Part shown: piece by piece, positions 27,336-35,787 of the stretch
Position numbering within the stretch: position 1 is the stretch's first letter
Layout: each line of letters opens with the position of its first letter
Source: Phenylobacterium sp.
GTDB taxonomy: Bacteria > Pseudomonadota > Alphaproteobacteria > Caulobacterales > Caulobacteraceae
Assembly: GCF_016124325.1 (NCBI RefSeq)
Contig: NZ_WGNY01000017.1
Span: 62,001-126,000 of the forward strand
DNA: 64,000 bases
Reading direction: 5' to 3'
Notes under the pieces: generated by a model
What the model was told of the DNA's origin: nothing
Seen by the model: only the letters and a program-made list of their open reading frames with translations
Database searches by the model: none
Made by a program: the position numbers and the translations under genes

Positions 27336-28367
27336 ATGACCTCGTTTTTGCGTTCCGACCGTTCCAAGCCGGTGGCGATCTGGCTGTTCGTGGTGGCGGC
27401 CCTCGTCCTCGGCATGGTGATCCTGGGCGGCGCGACGCGGCTGACCGACTCCGGCCTCTCGATCACGCAATGGAAGCCCGTGACGGGCGCGATCCCGCCG
27501 CTCAGCAACGCCGACTGGCAGGCCGAGTTCGCGCGCTACCGCCAGATCCCGCAGTACGCCCAGCTGAACGCCGGGATGAGCCTGGCCGACTTCAAGACCA
27601 TCTACTGGTGGGAGTGGTCGCACCGGCTGCTGGGGCGGCTGGTCGGCGTGGTCTTCTTCGTGCCGTTCGTGATCTTCGCGGCGCGTCGCGACCTGCCGCG
27701 GAGGTTGGTCGCGCGCCTCGCCGGCATCTTCGTGCTGGGCGGCCTGCAGGGCCTGGTTGGATGGTGGATGGTGGCGAGCGGCCTGGCCCAGCGGGTGTCG
27801 GTGGCGCCCGAGCGGCTGATGATCCACCTGGGCCTCGCCTTCGCTTTGCTAGGCGCGCTGCTCTGGACGGCGTTCGACTGCTGGGCCGGGGCCGCGCGTC
27901 AAACGCTTCCCAGTCCCTGGGGGCGGCGTGCGGCGATCCTGATCGGCCTCGTCTATTTCCAGATCCTGCTGGGCGCGCTGGTCGCCGGCAACGACGCGGG
28001 ACTCGTCTACAACGACTGGCCGCTGATGAACGGCCGGCTGCTGCCCGACGACTACTGGGCGGGCGGCCTCTGGGCGACGCTGGCGCACAGCCAGGGCGCC
28101 GTGCAACTCCATCACCGGTTGATGGCCTATCTCGTGACGGCCGTGGCTCTGGCCATGGGCGTGTCGGCGTGGCGGTCGAGCTATCTTGCGCCGGGCTCCA
28201 AAGCCCTGGGCCTGGCTGTCGCAGGCGCGGTGCTGGCGCAGGCTCTGCTCGGCGTGATCACCCTGATGGCCCACGCGCCCCTCGCGCTGGCGATCGCGCA
28301 CCAGCTTACAGGCGCTGCCGTCTTCGCGCTGACGATCGCATTCGCCTGGCGGGTGCGACGGGTCTGA
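27336..28367 (+). CDS. ctaA: Heme A synthase (CtaA/COX15)
   Basis: 343 aa with about eight membrane helices. It oxidises the C8 methyl of heme O to heme A for aa3-type cytochrome oxidase. Family motifs are VILGGATRLTDSGLSITQWKP, YWWEWSHRLLGRLVG (heme-ligand His), LMIHLGLAFALLG, GNDAGLVYNDWPLM and QLHHRLMAYLV, together holding the four conserved His. ATG 27336 (MTSFLRSDRSKP) is the family start. Heme genes hemA and hemB also lie in the window but are not linked in an operon. Confidence 0.95.
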   Translation: MTSFLRSDRSKPVAIWLFVVAALVLGMVILGGATRLTDSGLSITQWKPVTGAIPPLSNADWQAEFARYRQIPQYAQLNAGMSLADFKTIYWWEWSHRLLGRLVGVVFFVPFVIFAARRDLPRRLVARLAGIFVLGGLQGLVGWWMVASGLAQRVSVAPERLMIHLGLAFALLGALLWTAFDCWAGAARQTLPSPWGRRAAILIGLVYFQILLGALVAGNDAGLVYNDWPLMNGRLLPDDYWAGGLWATLAHSQGAVQLHHRLMAYLVTAVALAMGVSAWRSSYLAPGSKALGLAVAGAVLAQALLGVITLMAHAPLALAIAHQLTGAAVFALTIAFAWRVRRV

Positions 28368-28429
28368 ACCCGAATTCATTCGCCCCCGCGCCGCGCCCAT
28401 GGGCATCGTCGAAGCTTGAGGGTGGGATC

Positions 28430-29410
28430 ATGGCGACGCGTACGATCGGGATTGTCGGCTATCCGGGCGCGAACGCGCTCGATCTCACGGGACCTGCGGA
28501 GGTGTTCGCCAGTGTTCCGCTCGTCACGCCGCCCGGCGAACCGGCCTACGAGGTCGTGGTGTTGAGCCCCGACGGGGCGCCGTTCCGATGCGAGTCGGGC
28601 CTGGAGATCGCCGCGCGCTTCGCGCTGGCCGACGCACCGGCGCTGGACACTATCGTCGTGCCCGGCGGGGCCGGCGTACGGGCGCCCGAGGTCTTGGGTC
28701 CGCTCGGCGGCTGGCTACGCGAACGGGCGGCGTCGACCCCTCGGATGGTCTCCGTCTGCACCGGGGTCATCGCGCTGGCCGCCAGCGGGCTTATGGACGG
28801 CCGCCGGGCGACGACGCACTGGCGCTACGCCGATGAAGTCGCACGTCGGTGCCCGACGCTGCGCCTCGAGCCGGACGCGATCTTCATCCGCGACGGGCGG
28901 TTCGCGACCTCGGCGGGCATTACGGCCGGCATAGATCTGGCGCTGGCTCTGGTGGAAGAAGACCTCGGCCCTTCGGTGGCCCTGGCCGTCGCTCGTGAAC
29001 TGGTGGTCTACCTCAAACGGTCTGGCGGGCAGCGGCAGTATTCCGAACCCCTGCGCTTCCAGGCCCGCGCCGGTGGGCGGTTCGCCGACCTCGCGGCGTG
29101 GATTCCGGCGAACCTCACCGCCGACCTGTCGGTGGAAGCGCTGGCCGGGCGTGTGAACTGCAGCCCGCGTCACTTCGCGCGGCGGTTCAAGGCGGCCTTC
29201 GATGTTTCGCCCGGGGAATATGTCGAGGCCCTGCGCCTGGCGGAGGCCGCCGACCGGCTGCTCGGCTCGGCCGCTACGGTCGACAGCGTCGCCGCGTCGG
29301 TGGGCTATGCAAGCGCCGAAGTGTTCCGTCGCGCCTTCGAGCGCCGCTTCGACATGCAGCCCAGCCTCTACCGGGCGCGGTTCTCGCGGGCGCCGGACGT
29401 GGCGGCCTGA
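28430..29410 (+). CDS. GlxA family transcriptional regulator (DJ-1/PfpI plus AraC HTH)
   Basis: 326 aa from ATG 28430, preceded by GAGGGTGGGATC. The N-terminal DJ-1/PfpI-like domain (about 1-190) holds MVSVCTGVIALAASGLM with the elbow Cys, and RRATTHWRY. The C-terminal AraC-type double helix-turn-helix (about 220-320) has LSVEALAGRVNCSPRHFARRFKAAF and VASVGYASAEVFRRAFERRF. Such proteins activate catabolic or stress genes; the effector is unknown. The cytochrome P460 gene 81 bp downstream on the same strand is a plausible target or partner. Confidence 0.92.
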   Translation: MATRTIGIVGYPGANALDLTGPAEVFASVPLVTPPGEPAYEVVVLSPDGAPFRCESGLEIAARFALADAPALDTIVVPGGAGVRAPEVLGPLGGWLRERAASTPRMVSVCTGVIALAASGLMDGRRATTHWRYADEVARRCPTLRLEPDAIFIRDGRFATSAGITAGIDLALALVEEDLGPSVALAVARELVVYLKRSGGQRQYSEPLRFQARAGGRFADLAAWIPANLTADLSVEALAGRVNCSPRHFARRFKAAFDVSPGEYVEALRLAEAADRLLGSAATVDSVAASVGYASAEVFRRAFERRFDMQPSLYRARFSRAPDVAA

Positions 29411-29491
29411 GTCCGGAATCATCGCCTCGGCGTCATTGCGGGCCGAGCCGGCCTCCGGCCACCTGCGCCCTGGCGCGATCACGGAGGGCCG

Positions 29492-30076
29492 ATGCGACAC
29501 AGTCTTGTCTTCAGGAGCGCGATCATCGCCGCGGCGATGATCGGCGTCGGCGCTCAGGCCCAGACCCCGGCCGCCGCCTTCACGACGGACGGCAAGCTGG
29601 AATTCCCCAGGGAGTATCGCACCTGGGTCTATCTCTCGTCGGGCATGGACATGGCCTATGTCGAGAACGCCGGCATGGCCGACCAGCATATGTTCGACAA
29701 CGTCTTCGTGGACCGGGCCTCGTACGACGGCTTCCTGGAAACGGGTCATTGGCCCGAAGGCGCGATGTTCGTGCTGGAGATCCGGGGCGGGCAGGGCCAG
29801 GGCTCGATCAACAGGAAGGGCCTCTTCCAGACGGGGCGCATGGGCGTCGAGGTCCACCTGAAGGACAAGCGGTTCGCCAGCGGCTGGGCGTTCTTCCCGT
29901 TCAACGGCGAGGCCCCGGCTCAGGCGTTGCCTCAGACATCGCAGTGCAACGCCTGTCACGAGGCGCATGGGGTGGTCGACACCACCTTCGTCCAGTTCTA
30001 TCCGACGCTCCTCCCGGTCGCGAAGGCGAAGGAGACCCTCAGTGCGGCCTACTCGGCCGAAGAAAAGGCGCGGTAA
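29492..30076 (+). CDS. Cytochrome P460 family c-type heme protein
   Basis: 194 aa with a Sec signal (MRHSLVFRSAIIAAAMIGVGAQA). Cytochrome P460 domain: FPREYRTWVYLSSGM at the start of the mature protein and the heme c motif CNACH (C152, C155, H156) near the end. Relatives oxidise hydroxylamine to N2O or NO, or detoxify NO-related species, in the periplasm. Whether this one forms the Lys cross-linked P460 heme cannot be decided here. ATG 29492 has CACGGAGGGCC upstream. It follows a GlxA-type regulator; no other nitrogen-oxide gene is present. Confidence 0.88.
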   Translation: MRHSLVFRSAIIAAAMIGVGAQAQTPAAAFTTDGKLEFPREYRTWVYLSSGMDMAYVENAGMADQHMFDNVFVDRASYDGFLETGHWPEGAMFVLEIRGGQGQGSINRKGLFQTGRMGVEVHLKDKRFASGWAFFPFNGEAPAQALPQTSQCNACHEAHGVVDTTFVQFYPTLLPVAKAKETLSAAYSAEEKAR

Positions 30077-30144
30077 TCAAATACCGTATACATTTTTCTG
30101 AATAAAACCCGTAATTTATGTAAATTGCATCGCCGATAGGCGTG

Positions 30145-30173
30145 TTGACATCGCCTCGGCTTTTCGGCATATG
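30145..30173 (+). promoter_or_regulatory. Sigma-70 type promoter of rplM-rpsI
   Basis: TTGACA (30145-30150), a perfect -35, is followed after 17 nt by CATATG (30168-30173). The region just upstream is strikingly AT-rich (about 30077-30128), like an UP element or bent DNA, fitting a strong ribosomal-protein promoter. Confidence 0.7.
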
Positions 30174-30235
30174 CCGCGCCTCACGTCGGGGGCGCAGCTC
30201 GCGAACCCGCCATTGGTACAAACGGATCGTCCCTC

Positions 30236-30712
30236 ATGCTGAAGAGCACCACGGCTTCGCTGAAGCCCGCCGAGGTCGAGAAGAAGTGGATCGTGGTCGA
30301 CGCCAAGGACGCCGTGGTCGGCCGCCTGGCTTCGTTCATCGCCATGCGTCTTCGCGGCAAGCACCGGCCTGACTACACGCCTCACGTCGACTGCGGCGAC
30401 GTCGTCGTCGTCGTGAACGCCGACAAGGTGAAGTTCACGGGCAAGAAGCTCAGCGACAAGATTTTCTACTGGCACACCGGCCACCCGGGCGGCGTGAAGC
30501 AGCGCGCCATGGGCGAGCTGCTCAACGGCCAGTACCCCGAGCGGGTGCTGCAGAAGGCCGTCGAGCGGATGCTGCCCAAGGAGAGCCCGCTGGCCCGCAA
30601 GCAGATGACGCACCTGCGCATCTACAACGGCGCCGAGCACCCGCACGCGGCCCAGAACCCCGAATCCATCGCGTTCGCCGACCTGAACGCCAAGAACGTG
30701 CGGAGCGCGTAA
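30236..30712 (+). CDS. rplM: 50S ribosomal protein L13
   Basis: 158 aa. Motifs are [59 protein letters not shown] and the C-terminal [28 protein letters not shown]. It is slightly longer than in E. coli (142 aa), as usual in alphaproteobacteria. Its TAA stop shares its last base with the rpsI start, so the two are coupled. Confidence 0.98.
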   Translation: MLKSTTASLKPAEVEKKWIVVDAKDAVVGRLASFIAMRLRGKHRPDYTPHVDCGDVVVVVNADKVKFTGKKLSDKIFYWHTGHPGGVKQRAMGELLNGQYPERVLQKAVERMLPKESPLARKQMTHLRIYNGAEHPHAAQNPESIAFADLNAKNVRSA

Positions 30713-31200
30713 TGAGCGAAGCCACGACCGAAGCCACCGGTTTCGACGCCCTGAAGGGCATGGGCACGCAGGCGGCCGAAGAGGCCGTCGTCCGTGAGCC
30801 CAAGATCGACGCCCAGGGCCGCGCCTACGCCACCGGCAAGCGCAAGAACGCCGTCGCCCGCGTCTGGATCAAGCCGGGCAGCGGCAAGATCACGATCAAC
30901 GGCCGCGACCAGGAGGTCTACTTCGCCCGCCCGGTGCTGCGGATGATGATCGCCCAGCCGATGCAGCTGACCGATCGCGCCGGCCAGTTCGACGTCGTCG
31001 CCACGGTGGAAGGCTCGGGCCTCTCCGGCCAGGCCGGCGCCGTGCGCCACGCGATCTCCAAGGCGCTGACCAACTACGAGCCCGGCCTGCGGGCCCTGCT
31101 CAAGCCGCACGGCTTCCTCACCCGCGACAGCCGCGTGGTCGAGCGGAAGAAGTACGGCAAGGCCAAGGCCCGACGCAGCTTCCAGTTCTCGAAGCGCTAA
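30712..31200 (+). CDS. rpsI: 30S ribosomal protein S9
   Basis: 162 aa. It has an N-terminal alphaproteobacterial extension (about 30 aa), then [60 protein letters not shown] and the basic tail RRSFQFSKR that reaches the P-site tRNA. Coupled to rplM; a terminator follows at 31226-31264. Confidence 0.98.
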   Translation: MSEATTEATGFDALKGMGTQAAEEAVVREPKIDAQGRAYATGKRKNAVARVWIKPGSGKITINGRDQEVYFARPVLRMMIAQPMQLTDRAGQFDVVATVEGSGLSGQAGAVRHAISKALTNYEPGLRALLKPHGFLTRDSRVVERKKYGKAKARRSFQFSKR

Positions 31201-31225
31201 AGCCGCGCGAGCATTCGTGTTTGCG

Positions 31226-31264
31226 AGGGGCGCTTCGGGCAACCGAGGCGCCCTTTCTCTTTTC
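31226..31264 (+). terminator. Rho-independent terminator after rpsI
   Basis: The stem GGGCGCTTCGG (31228-31238) pairs with CCGAGGCGCCC (31243-31253, one G-U pair) around a GCAA loop, followed by TTTCTCTTTT. Confidence 0.88.
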
Positions 31265-31275
31265 CGGAACCTGAC

Positions 31276-32256
31276 ATGGCCCACACAGTCTTCATCGATG
31301 GCGAAGCCGGCACCACGGGGCTCCAGATCCGCGAGCGCCTGGCCAGGCGTTCCGACCTGGAGGTGCTGTCGATCGATCCGGCCCGGCGCAAGGACGCCGA
31401 CGCCCGCGCCGAGCTGCTGAACGCCGCCGACGCCGTGGTGCTGTGCCTGCCCGACGACGCCGCGCGCGAGGCGGTCTCGATGATCACCTCCAACAGCGTG
31501 AAGGTGGTCGACGCCTCGACCGCCCACCGGGTGGCGCCCGACTGGACCTATGGCTTCGCCGAGATGTCGAAGGATCAGCGCGATGCGATCCGCGGCGCCA
31601 CGCGGGTGTCGAACCCGGGCTGCTATCCGACGGGCTTCATCGGCCTGGTGCGGCCGCTGGTGGCGGCGGGATTGATCCCGGCCGACTTTCCGCTGACCGT
31701 GAACGCCGTGTCCGGCTACTCCGGCGGCGGCAAGGGCCTGATCGCCGAGTTCGAGGACCGGCCCGCGCCCGAACGCAGCAACGACGCCTTCCGCGCCTAC
31801 GGCTTCACGCTCGCCCACAAGCACCTGCCGGAGATGCAGGCCCATGCGGGGCTGGCGCATCCGCCGGTGTTCGCCCCCTCGGTCGGCCGCTACGCCCAGG
31901 GGATGCTGGTGGAAGTCCCGCTCCAGCTCTGGGCGCTGCCCGGCCGGCCGGCGCCGAAGGACCTGCTGGCGGCGCTGGCGGACGCCTACGCCGGCGAGGC
32001 CTTCGTCGAGGTGGCCAGCGAAGCTGAGTGCGCCGAGTTGCAGAAGGCGAGGGCCGGCGCGGCCGGCTATGTGCAGGCGCTCGATCCAGAAGCGCTCAAC
32101 GGCTCCAACCGCATGCGGCTGTTCGTTTTCGGCGCCGCGGACGGGAGCCAGGCGCGGCTCGTTGCCCTGCTCGACAACCTCGGCAAGGGCGCCTCGGGCG
32201 CGGCGGTGCAGAACCTCAACCTGATGCTGGGCCTGCCGGAGGCCGCCGGGCTGTGA
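31276..32256 (+). CDS. argC: N-acetyl-gamma-glutamyl-phosphate reductase (ArgC type 2)
   Basis: 326 aa. NADPH-dependent third step of arginine synthesis. Rossmann motif VFIDGEAGTTGLQIRERL, the catalytic Cys in VSNPGCYPTGFIGL, and VNAVSGYSGGGKGLIAEFE. The AGTTGLQI form and length mark the shorter type 2 group. The GNAT gene starts within its stop codon (GTGA overlap). Confidence 0.94.
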   Translation: MAHTVFIDGEAGTTGLQIRERLARRSDLEVLSIDPARRKDADARAELLNAADAVVLCLPDDAAREAVSMITSNSVKVVDASTAHRVAPDWTYGFAEMSKDQRDAIRGATRVSNPGCYPTGFIGLVRPLVAAGLIPADFPLTVNAVSGYSGGGKGLIAEFEDRPAPERSNDAFRAYGFTLAHKHLPEMQAHAGLAHPPVFAPSVGRYAQGMLVEVPLQLWALPGRPAPKDLLAALADAYAGEAFVEVASEAECAELQKARAGAAGYVQALDPEALNGSNRMRLFVFGAADGSQARLVALLDNLGKGASGAAVQNLNLMLGLPEAAGL

Positions 32257-32699
32257 TCGTGCGGCCGGCCCGGCCCGAAGATGCGCCGGCGCTGGCGGTG
32301 ATCCTGCGGACCTGCTTCCGCGTGAACCTGCCGTTCCTGCCCGAGCTGCATACGGCCGAGGAGGACCGCGCCTTCATGGAGGGCCGCATCGCGGGCAGTG
32401 ACCCGGTCTGGGTGGCCGAGGTCGACGGCGCGCCGGTCGGCTTCATCACCCTGCGGGAAGGTTGGGTCGACCACCTGTTCATCCACCCCGACCACCAAGG
32501 ACGCGGGATCGGGCCGTCGCTGCTGCAGAAGGCCTTCGACCAGGGCGGTCCGGTCCAGCTCTGGACTTTCCAGCAGAACGCCCGCGCGCGGCGGTTCTAC
32601 GAGGCCCGCGGATTCCGCCCCGTCGAGTTCACGGACGGCGAGGGCAACGAGGAGAAGACGCCCGACGTTCGCTATCTCTGGAGCCCACCGGGGTTGTAA
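32253..32699 (+). CDS. GNAT family N-acetyltransferase
   Basis: 148 aa from GTG 32253, which overlaps the argC TGA stop, so translation is coupled. The GNAT fold is clear: VRPARPEDAPALAVILRTCF (beta1-alpha1), WVAEVDGAPVGFITL, VDHLFIHPDHQGRGIGPSLLQKA (acetyl-CoA binding motif Q/R-x-x-G) and LWTFQQNARARRFYEARGFRPVE. The acceptor is unknown; coupling to argC could mean an arginine-related substrate, but this is only positional. Confidence 0.88.
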   Translation: MIVRPARPEDAPALAVILRTCFRVNLPFLPELHTAEEDRAFMEGRIAGSDPVWVAEVDGAPVGFITLREGWVDHLFIHPDHQGRGIGPSLLQKAFDQGGPVQLWTFQQNARARRFYEARGFRPVEFTDGEGNEEKTPDVRYLWSPPGL

Positions 32700-32730
32700 C
32701 CAAACGGCCTCGGCGTTCGTATTAGAAGTC

Positions 32731-33228
32731 ATGAACACCCAGACCCCCGACCGCCGCCGCTTCCTCACCGCCGCATCCGCCGTCGCGCTCGGACTTCCGG
32801 CGCTCGCGCACGCCAAGGCAGATCCCTACGCCACGTCGCCGTACCGCAAGATCACCGACGCCGAATGGCGGAAGCGTTTGCCGGAGGCGAGCTACCAGGT
32901 GCTGCGTCACGAGGCGACCGAACGCCCGGGCACCAGCGCGCTGCTGAATGAGCACCGGAAGGGCGTGTTCGCCTGCCTGGGCTGCGGCCTGCCGCTCTTC
33001 AAGTCGCAGTGGAAGTATGACAGCCACACGGGCTGGCCCAGCTTCTACGACGAGATTCCGGGCGCGCTCGGCAAGAAGACCGACACCCAGCTCGCCTTGG
33101 AGGTGCGTACCGAGTACCACTGCGCGCGCTGCCTCGGACACCAAGGCCACGTGTTCAACGACGGGCCCCGGCCGACCGGCCTGCGCTACTGCAACAACGG
33201 CGTCGCCCTGAAGTTCGTCCCGGCCTAA
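32731..33228 (+). CDS. msrB: Tat-exported peptide-methionine (R)-S-oxide reductase
   Basis: 165 aa. The N-terminus DRRRFLTAASAVALGLPALA is a twin-arginine signal, so the enzyme is probably periplasmic. The MsrB domain has two zinc CxxC pairs (FACLGCGLPLF and YHCARCLG), HTGWPSFYDE, GHVFNDGPRPTGLRYC and the catalytic Cys near C154 in RYCNNGVALKF. It repairs methionine sulfoxide in exported proteins. Its stop overlaps the stop of the convergent DUF2807 gene by 4 bp. Confidence 0.94.
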   Translation: MNTQTPDRRRFLTAASAVALGLPALAHAKADPYATSPYRKITDAEWRKRLPEASYQVLRHEATERPGTSALLNEHRKGVFACLGCGLPLFKSQWKYDSHTGWPSFYDEIPGALGKKTDTQLALEVRTEYHCARCLGHQGHVFNDGPRPTGLRYCNNGVALKFVPA

Positions 33229-33989
33229 AACCCGGCGCGGGTGATGCGCGCCTCGCCGGAGATGTGGGTCTCGACCCGCTTGGGCCGCGTGAGCAGGCGC
33301 AGGTTGCTCCAGCCCGCGACGCCCAGTCGCGCGAGCTCGGTCGGCGCCACGGTCACCGCCCCCGATCCGGCCACGTCGATGTTGGCGCGGGCCACCTTGA
33401 GCTTGGCGAGGTCGGCGGAGCCTTTCCCCGTGACGTCCAGGTTGAGCTCGCCGGCGACGCCTTCGGCCGTGAGCGCGGCATCGTCGGAGACGTCCGCATT
33501 GAGGCGTGGCTGATCGTAGGACTCGATCGAAAGCGCGCTGCGGCGGGAGACATCGAAGCTGGTCACGTTCGGCGCCAGGATCATAACGTCGAGGCGCGGA
33601 TAGCTGCGGTGGCGACCGCTGCGGTAGCGCAGGGTGTCGCCGCGCACCGCCGCCCGTTCGACGGCCCGGCGCGGCCCCGTCACGACGACGCGTCCCGGCC
33701 CATCGGCCTGCACGTAGCGGACGTTCGCCCAGAGGTCGACGACGAGGCGGTCGGCGCCACGCCAGGCCAGCGTGCGGCTGATCGGTTCCAGGTCGCGCTC
33801 CGACCAGTGGCCGTCGCCGCGGGCGATCTCGGGCGGGCCGTCCCACCAGCGATTGCCCCATTCGCCCAGGTTCCAGGTCCAGCCGCCCCGCAGCGCCGCC
33901 TCGGGCCCCGCGACCATCACGGCGGCCGAGAGCGCGCACGCTGAAAGGACGAGGCCCGCGGCGGCGATCATGACGAGCGGGCGAATCAT
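33225..33989 (-). CDS. DUF2807 (head GIN) domain exported protein, copy 1
   Basis: 254 aa from ATG 33989. Signal-like N-terminus (MIRPLVMIAAAGLVLSACALSAAVM) followed by a short aromatic spacer. The repetitive beta-helix-like DUF2807 domain then has patterns such as VRYVQADGPGRVVVTGPR, LDVMILAPNVTSFDVSRRSALSIESY, LNLDVTGKGSADL and NIDVAGSGAVTVAP. The family is envelope-linked and of unknown role. It is a diverged paralogue of the next gene and the last gene of the PadR operon. Confidence 0.82.
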   Translation of the reverse strand: MIRPLVMIAAAGLVLSACALSAAVMVAGPEAALRGGWTWNLGEWGNRWWDGPPEIARGDGHWSERDLEPISRTLAWRGADRLVVDLWANVRYVQADGPGRVVVTGPRRAVERAAVRGDTLRYRSGRHRSYPRLDVMILAPNVTSFDVSRRSALSIESYDQPRLNADVSDDAALTAEGVAGELNLDVTGKGSADLAKLKVARANIDVAGSGAVTVAPTELARLGVAGWSNLRLLTRPKRVETHISGEARITRAGF

Positions 33990-34007
33990 CGCGCCCCTTT
34001 CAGGCGA

Positions 34008-34847
34008 TCAGGTCCGGGCGCCCTTCGGCGGCGGAGCGGGTGACGGGGGCGGGGCGGGGGAGGGGTGAGCGCCGGCGTCCACCTGGCGGACGCGTCCGGC
34101 GCCCGAGATGTCCGTGTCCAGCTTCGGCGGATGCGTGAGCAACCGGATATCCCCCATGCCCGAGATTTCAAGCTTGGCCCATTCGCTGGGCGCGATTGTG
34201 GCGTCGCCGGCGCCCGAGATCCGAACCTCAGCGCCCTTGACCTTCAGGTCGCCGAAGTCCGCGTGGCCCGTGCCCGAGATCTCCACGTCGATGGTGTCGG
34301 CCTCGCCGCGCGCCACCACGTCGCTCGCCCCGGAGAGCCGCAGGCGCAGCTTGTCCTGGCGATAGTCCTCGATGGCGAGCGTGTTGGCGCCCGACAGCTG
34401 GAAGCGGGAGATGTTCGGCGCGCGCACGACAATGTCGAGCTTGCGCGGCCACCGGTGGCGCTTGCGGTCGAGGGTGATGCGGTCGCCGCGCACGGCGACG
34501 CGCTCCACGATGTCCGCCGGACCGGTTACCTCGACCGAGCCCGGGCCGGAGGCCTGGATGTAGCGGATGTCGGCCGGCAGACCCACCTCGAGCTCGTCGG
34601 CCCCGCTCCAGGCCAGCTTGCGGGTCGCCTGGGGACCATCGTCACGCTCGGCGCGACGGTCGTGGTAATGGCGATCCCAATCCCAATCCCAGTCCCACCG
34701 GCCCCAGTGGTCGAAGTCCTTATCGGACAGGATGGTCCAGCCGCCCCGGGCGATGGCGTCGGGCCCTCCGATCGCCACGGCGGCGGAGAGGGTGGCGACG
34801 CAGAGCACGAAGCCCGCGGCGGCGATCATCACGAGAACGCGGATCAT
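34008..34847 (-). CDS. DUF2807 (head GIN) domain exported protein, copy 2
   Basis: 279 aa from ATG 34847. Its start, MIRVLVMIAAAGFVLCVATLSAAV, is nearly the same as copy 1, so the pair arose by tandem duplication. An aromatic/charged spacer WDWDWDWDRHYHDRR precedes the domain, whose repeats read IRYIQASGPGSVEVTGPA, LDIVVRAPNISRFQLSGANTLAIEDY, IDVEISGTGHADF and AEVRISGAGDATIAP. A Pro-rich tail (SPAPPPSPAPPP) ends the protein. It lies 19 bp after the DUF1700 gene. No catalytic residues are recognisable. Confidence 0.84.
   Translation of the reverse strand: MIRVLVMIAAAGFVLCVATLSAAVAIGGPDAIARGGWTILSDKDFDHWGRWDWDWDWDRHYHDRRAERDDGPQATRKLAWSGADELEVGLPADIRYIQASGPGSVEVTGPADIVERVAVRGDRITLDRKRHRWPRKLDIVVRAPNISRFQLSGANTLAIEDYRQDKLRLRLSGASDVVARGEADTIDVEISGTGHADFGDLKVKGAEVRISGAGDATIAPSEWAKLEISGMGDIRLLTHPPKLDTDISGAGRVRQVDAGAHPSPAPPPSPAPPPKGART
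34675..34698. repeat. Hexanucleotide tandem repeat encoding a Trp-Asp run
   Basis: Four in-register hexamers, TCCCAA TCCCAA TCCCAG TCCCAC on the plus strand, encode the alternating Trp/Asp stretch in DUF2807 copy 2. Hexamer slippage would change length by WD pairs without breaking the frame. The function of the aromatic/acidic spacer is unknown. Confidence 0.6.
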
Positions 34848-34866
34848 GGCTTGGCCTCCCCGGGGC

Positions 34867-35427
34867 TCAAGATTCGAGGGCCGGCTTCAGCAGCCGGTAG
34901 TGGAGCCGCCCGTACCAGACGAGCGCGTTCATCAGGCCGATCGAGACGATGGTCAGGACCGCGCCGCCCGAGGCCGAGCCGGCCATGATGCCGATGCCGG
35001 CCAGGATGGCGGTGACCGGGCCGCCGGGCGGATCGACGAAAGGCCCGGCCGCGAAGACCACGGCGCCGGCGAAGAAGCAGACCACGACCGCGACCGCGAG
35101 GCCGAAGATCGCGCCGGCGATGCCCATCAGGATCGGCAGCAGGACCAGGATGTCGATGGCGCCGAGGCCCAGCACCGCGAAGACCGCGGACGCGGCGGCC
35201 GAGGGGCTGCGCTCCTCGCGCCAGCGGGCCATGGTGCTCTCGGCGCGGATCTCGCGGGCCAGGCGGTCGGGATCGCCGAGCGCCTTGGCCACGTCGGCCT
35301 CGCTGCGGCCCTCGGCCTCGCCGTCGGCGAAGTGGGCCTCATAATCGGCGATGATGTCGGCGACAGCCTGCGGGGGCAATCCGCGCAGGCCTTCGCGCAA
35401 GCGGGCGATGAACGCCTCACGAGTCAT
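34867..35427 (-). CDS. DUF1700 family membrane protein
   Basis: 186 aa from ATG 35427. The N-terminal cytoplasmic helical domain MTREAFIARLREGLRGLPPQ, then IIADYEAHFADGEAEGRSEADVAKALGDPDRLAREIRAE, is the DUF1700 signature. Three to four membrane helices follow. In many bacteria DUF1700 genes sit directly behind a PadR regulator and before DUF2807/DUF4097 proteins, as here; the set is thought to be envelope-related. It overlaps padR by 4 bp. Confidence 0.87.
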   Translation of the reverse strand: MTREAFIARLREGLRGLPPQAVADIIADYEAHFADGEAEGRSEADVAKALGDPDRLAREIRAESTMARWREERSPSAAASAVFAVLGLGAIDILVLLPILMGIAGAIFGLAVAVVVCFFAGAVVFAAGPFVDPPGGPVTAILAGIGIMAGSASGGAVLTIVSIGLMNALVWYGRLHYRLLKPALES

Positions 35428-35753
35428 TTGGCCCCTCCAAAGACGATCTGGTCGACGGCGCCGGAGAAGGAGGACCAGGCCTCCTTCTGGCCGTCGAAGC
35501 TCTTTCGGCCGGCTTCGCTGAGCCGGTAGTATTTGCGCGGCGGGCCCGACGAACTCTCGACCAGATAGGTTTCGACCAGGCCGTCGGCCTGTAACCGCCG
35601 CATCAGCGGATAGATGGTGCCTTCGCCCATGCCGATCGCGTCGGCCAGGCGGCTGGCGATCTCGTAGGCGTAGCTGTCATGCTGGGAGAGAAGGGCCAGG
35701 ACGCAGAGCTCCAATGCGCCTTTCTTCAGCTGGATCTCGATGGCTTCGGGCAC
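35424..35753 (-). CDS. PadR family transcriptional regulator
   Basis: 109 aa from GTG 35753 with an AAGGAGG ribosome site 9 nt upstream, one of the strongest in the window. PadR winged helix: ALELCVLALLSQHDSYAYEIASRLAD, GEGTIYPLMRRLQADGLVETY and SGPPRKYYRLSEAGRKS, plus a short C-terminal dimer helix. First gene of the PadR-DUF1700-DUF2807-DUF2807 operon, which it probably autoregulates through repeats at 35788-35818. The ligand is unknown. Confidence 0.92.
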   Translation of the reverse strand: MPEAIEIQLKKGALELCVLALLSQHDSYAYEIASRLADAIGMGEGTIYPLMRRLQADGLVETYLVESSSGPPRKYYRLSEAGRKSFDGQKEAWSSFSGAVDQIVFGGAK

Positions 35754-35787
35754 GTGGTTGCGCCTCCTTGTCGAGCCATGAGGTACG

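Noticed and set aside
27290-28429. An open frame running into the GlxA-type regulator that could suggest a long fusion protein
   Set aside because: The upstream part is the out-of-frame shadow of ctaA; the regulator has a good ribosome site and ATG at 28430.
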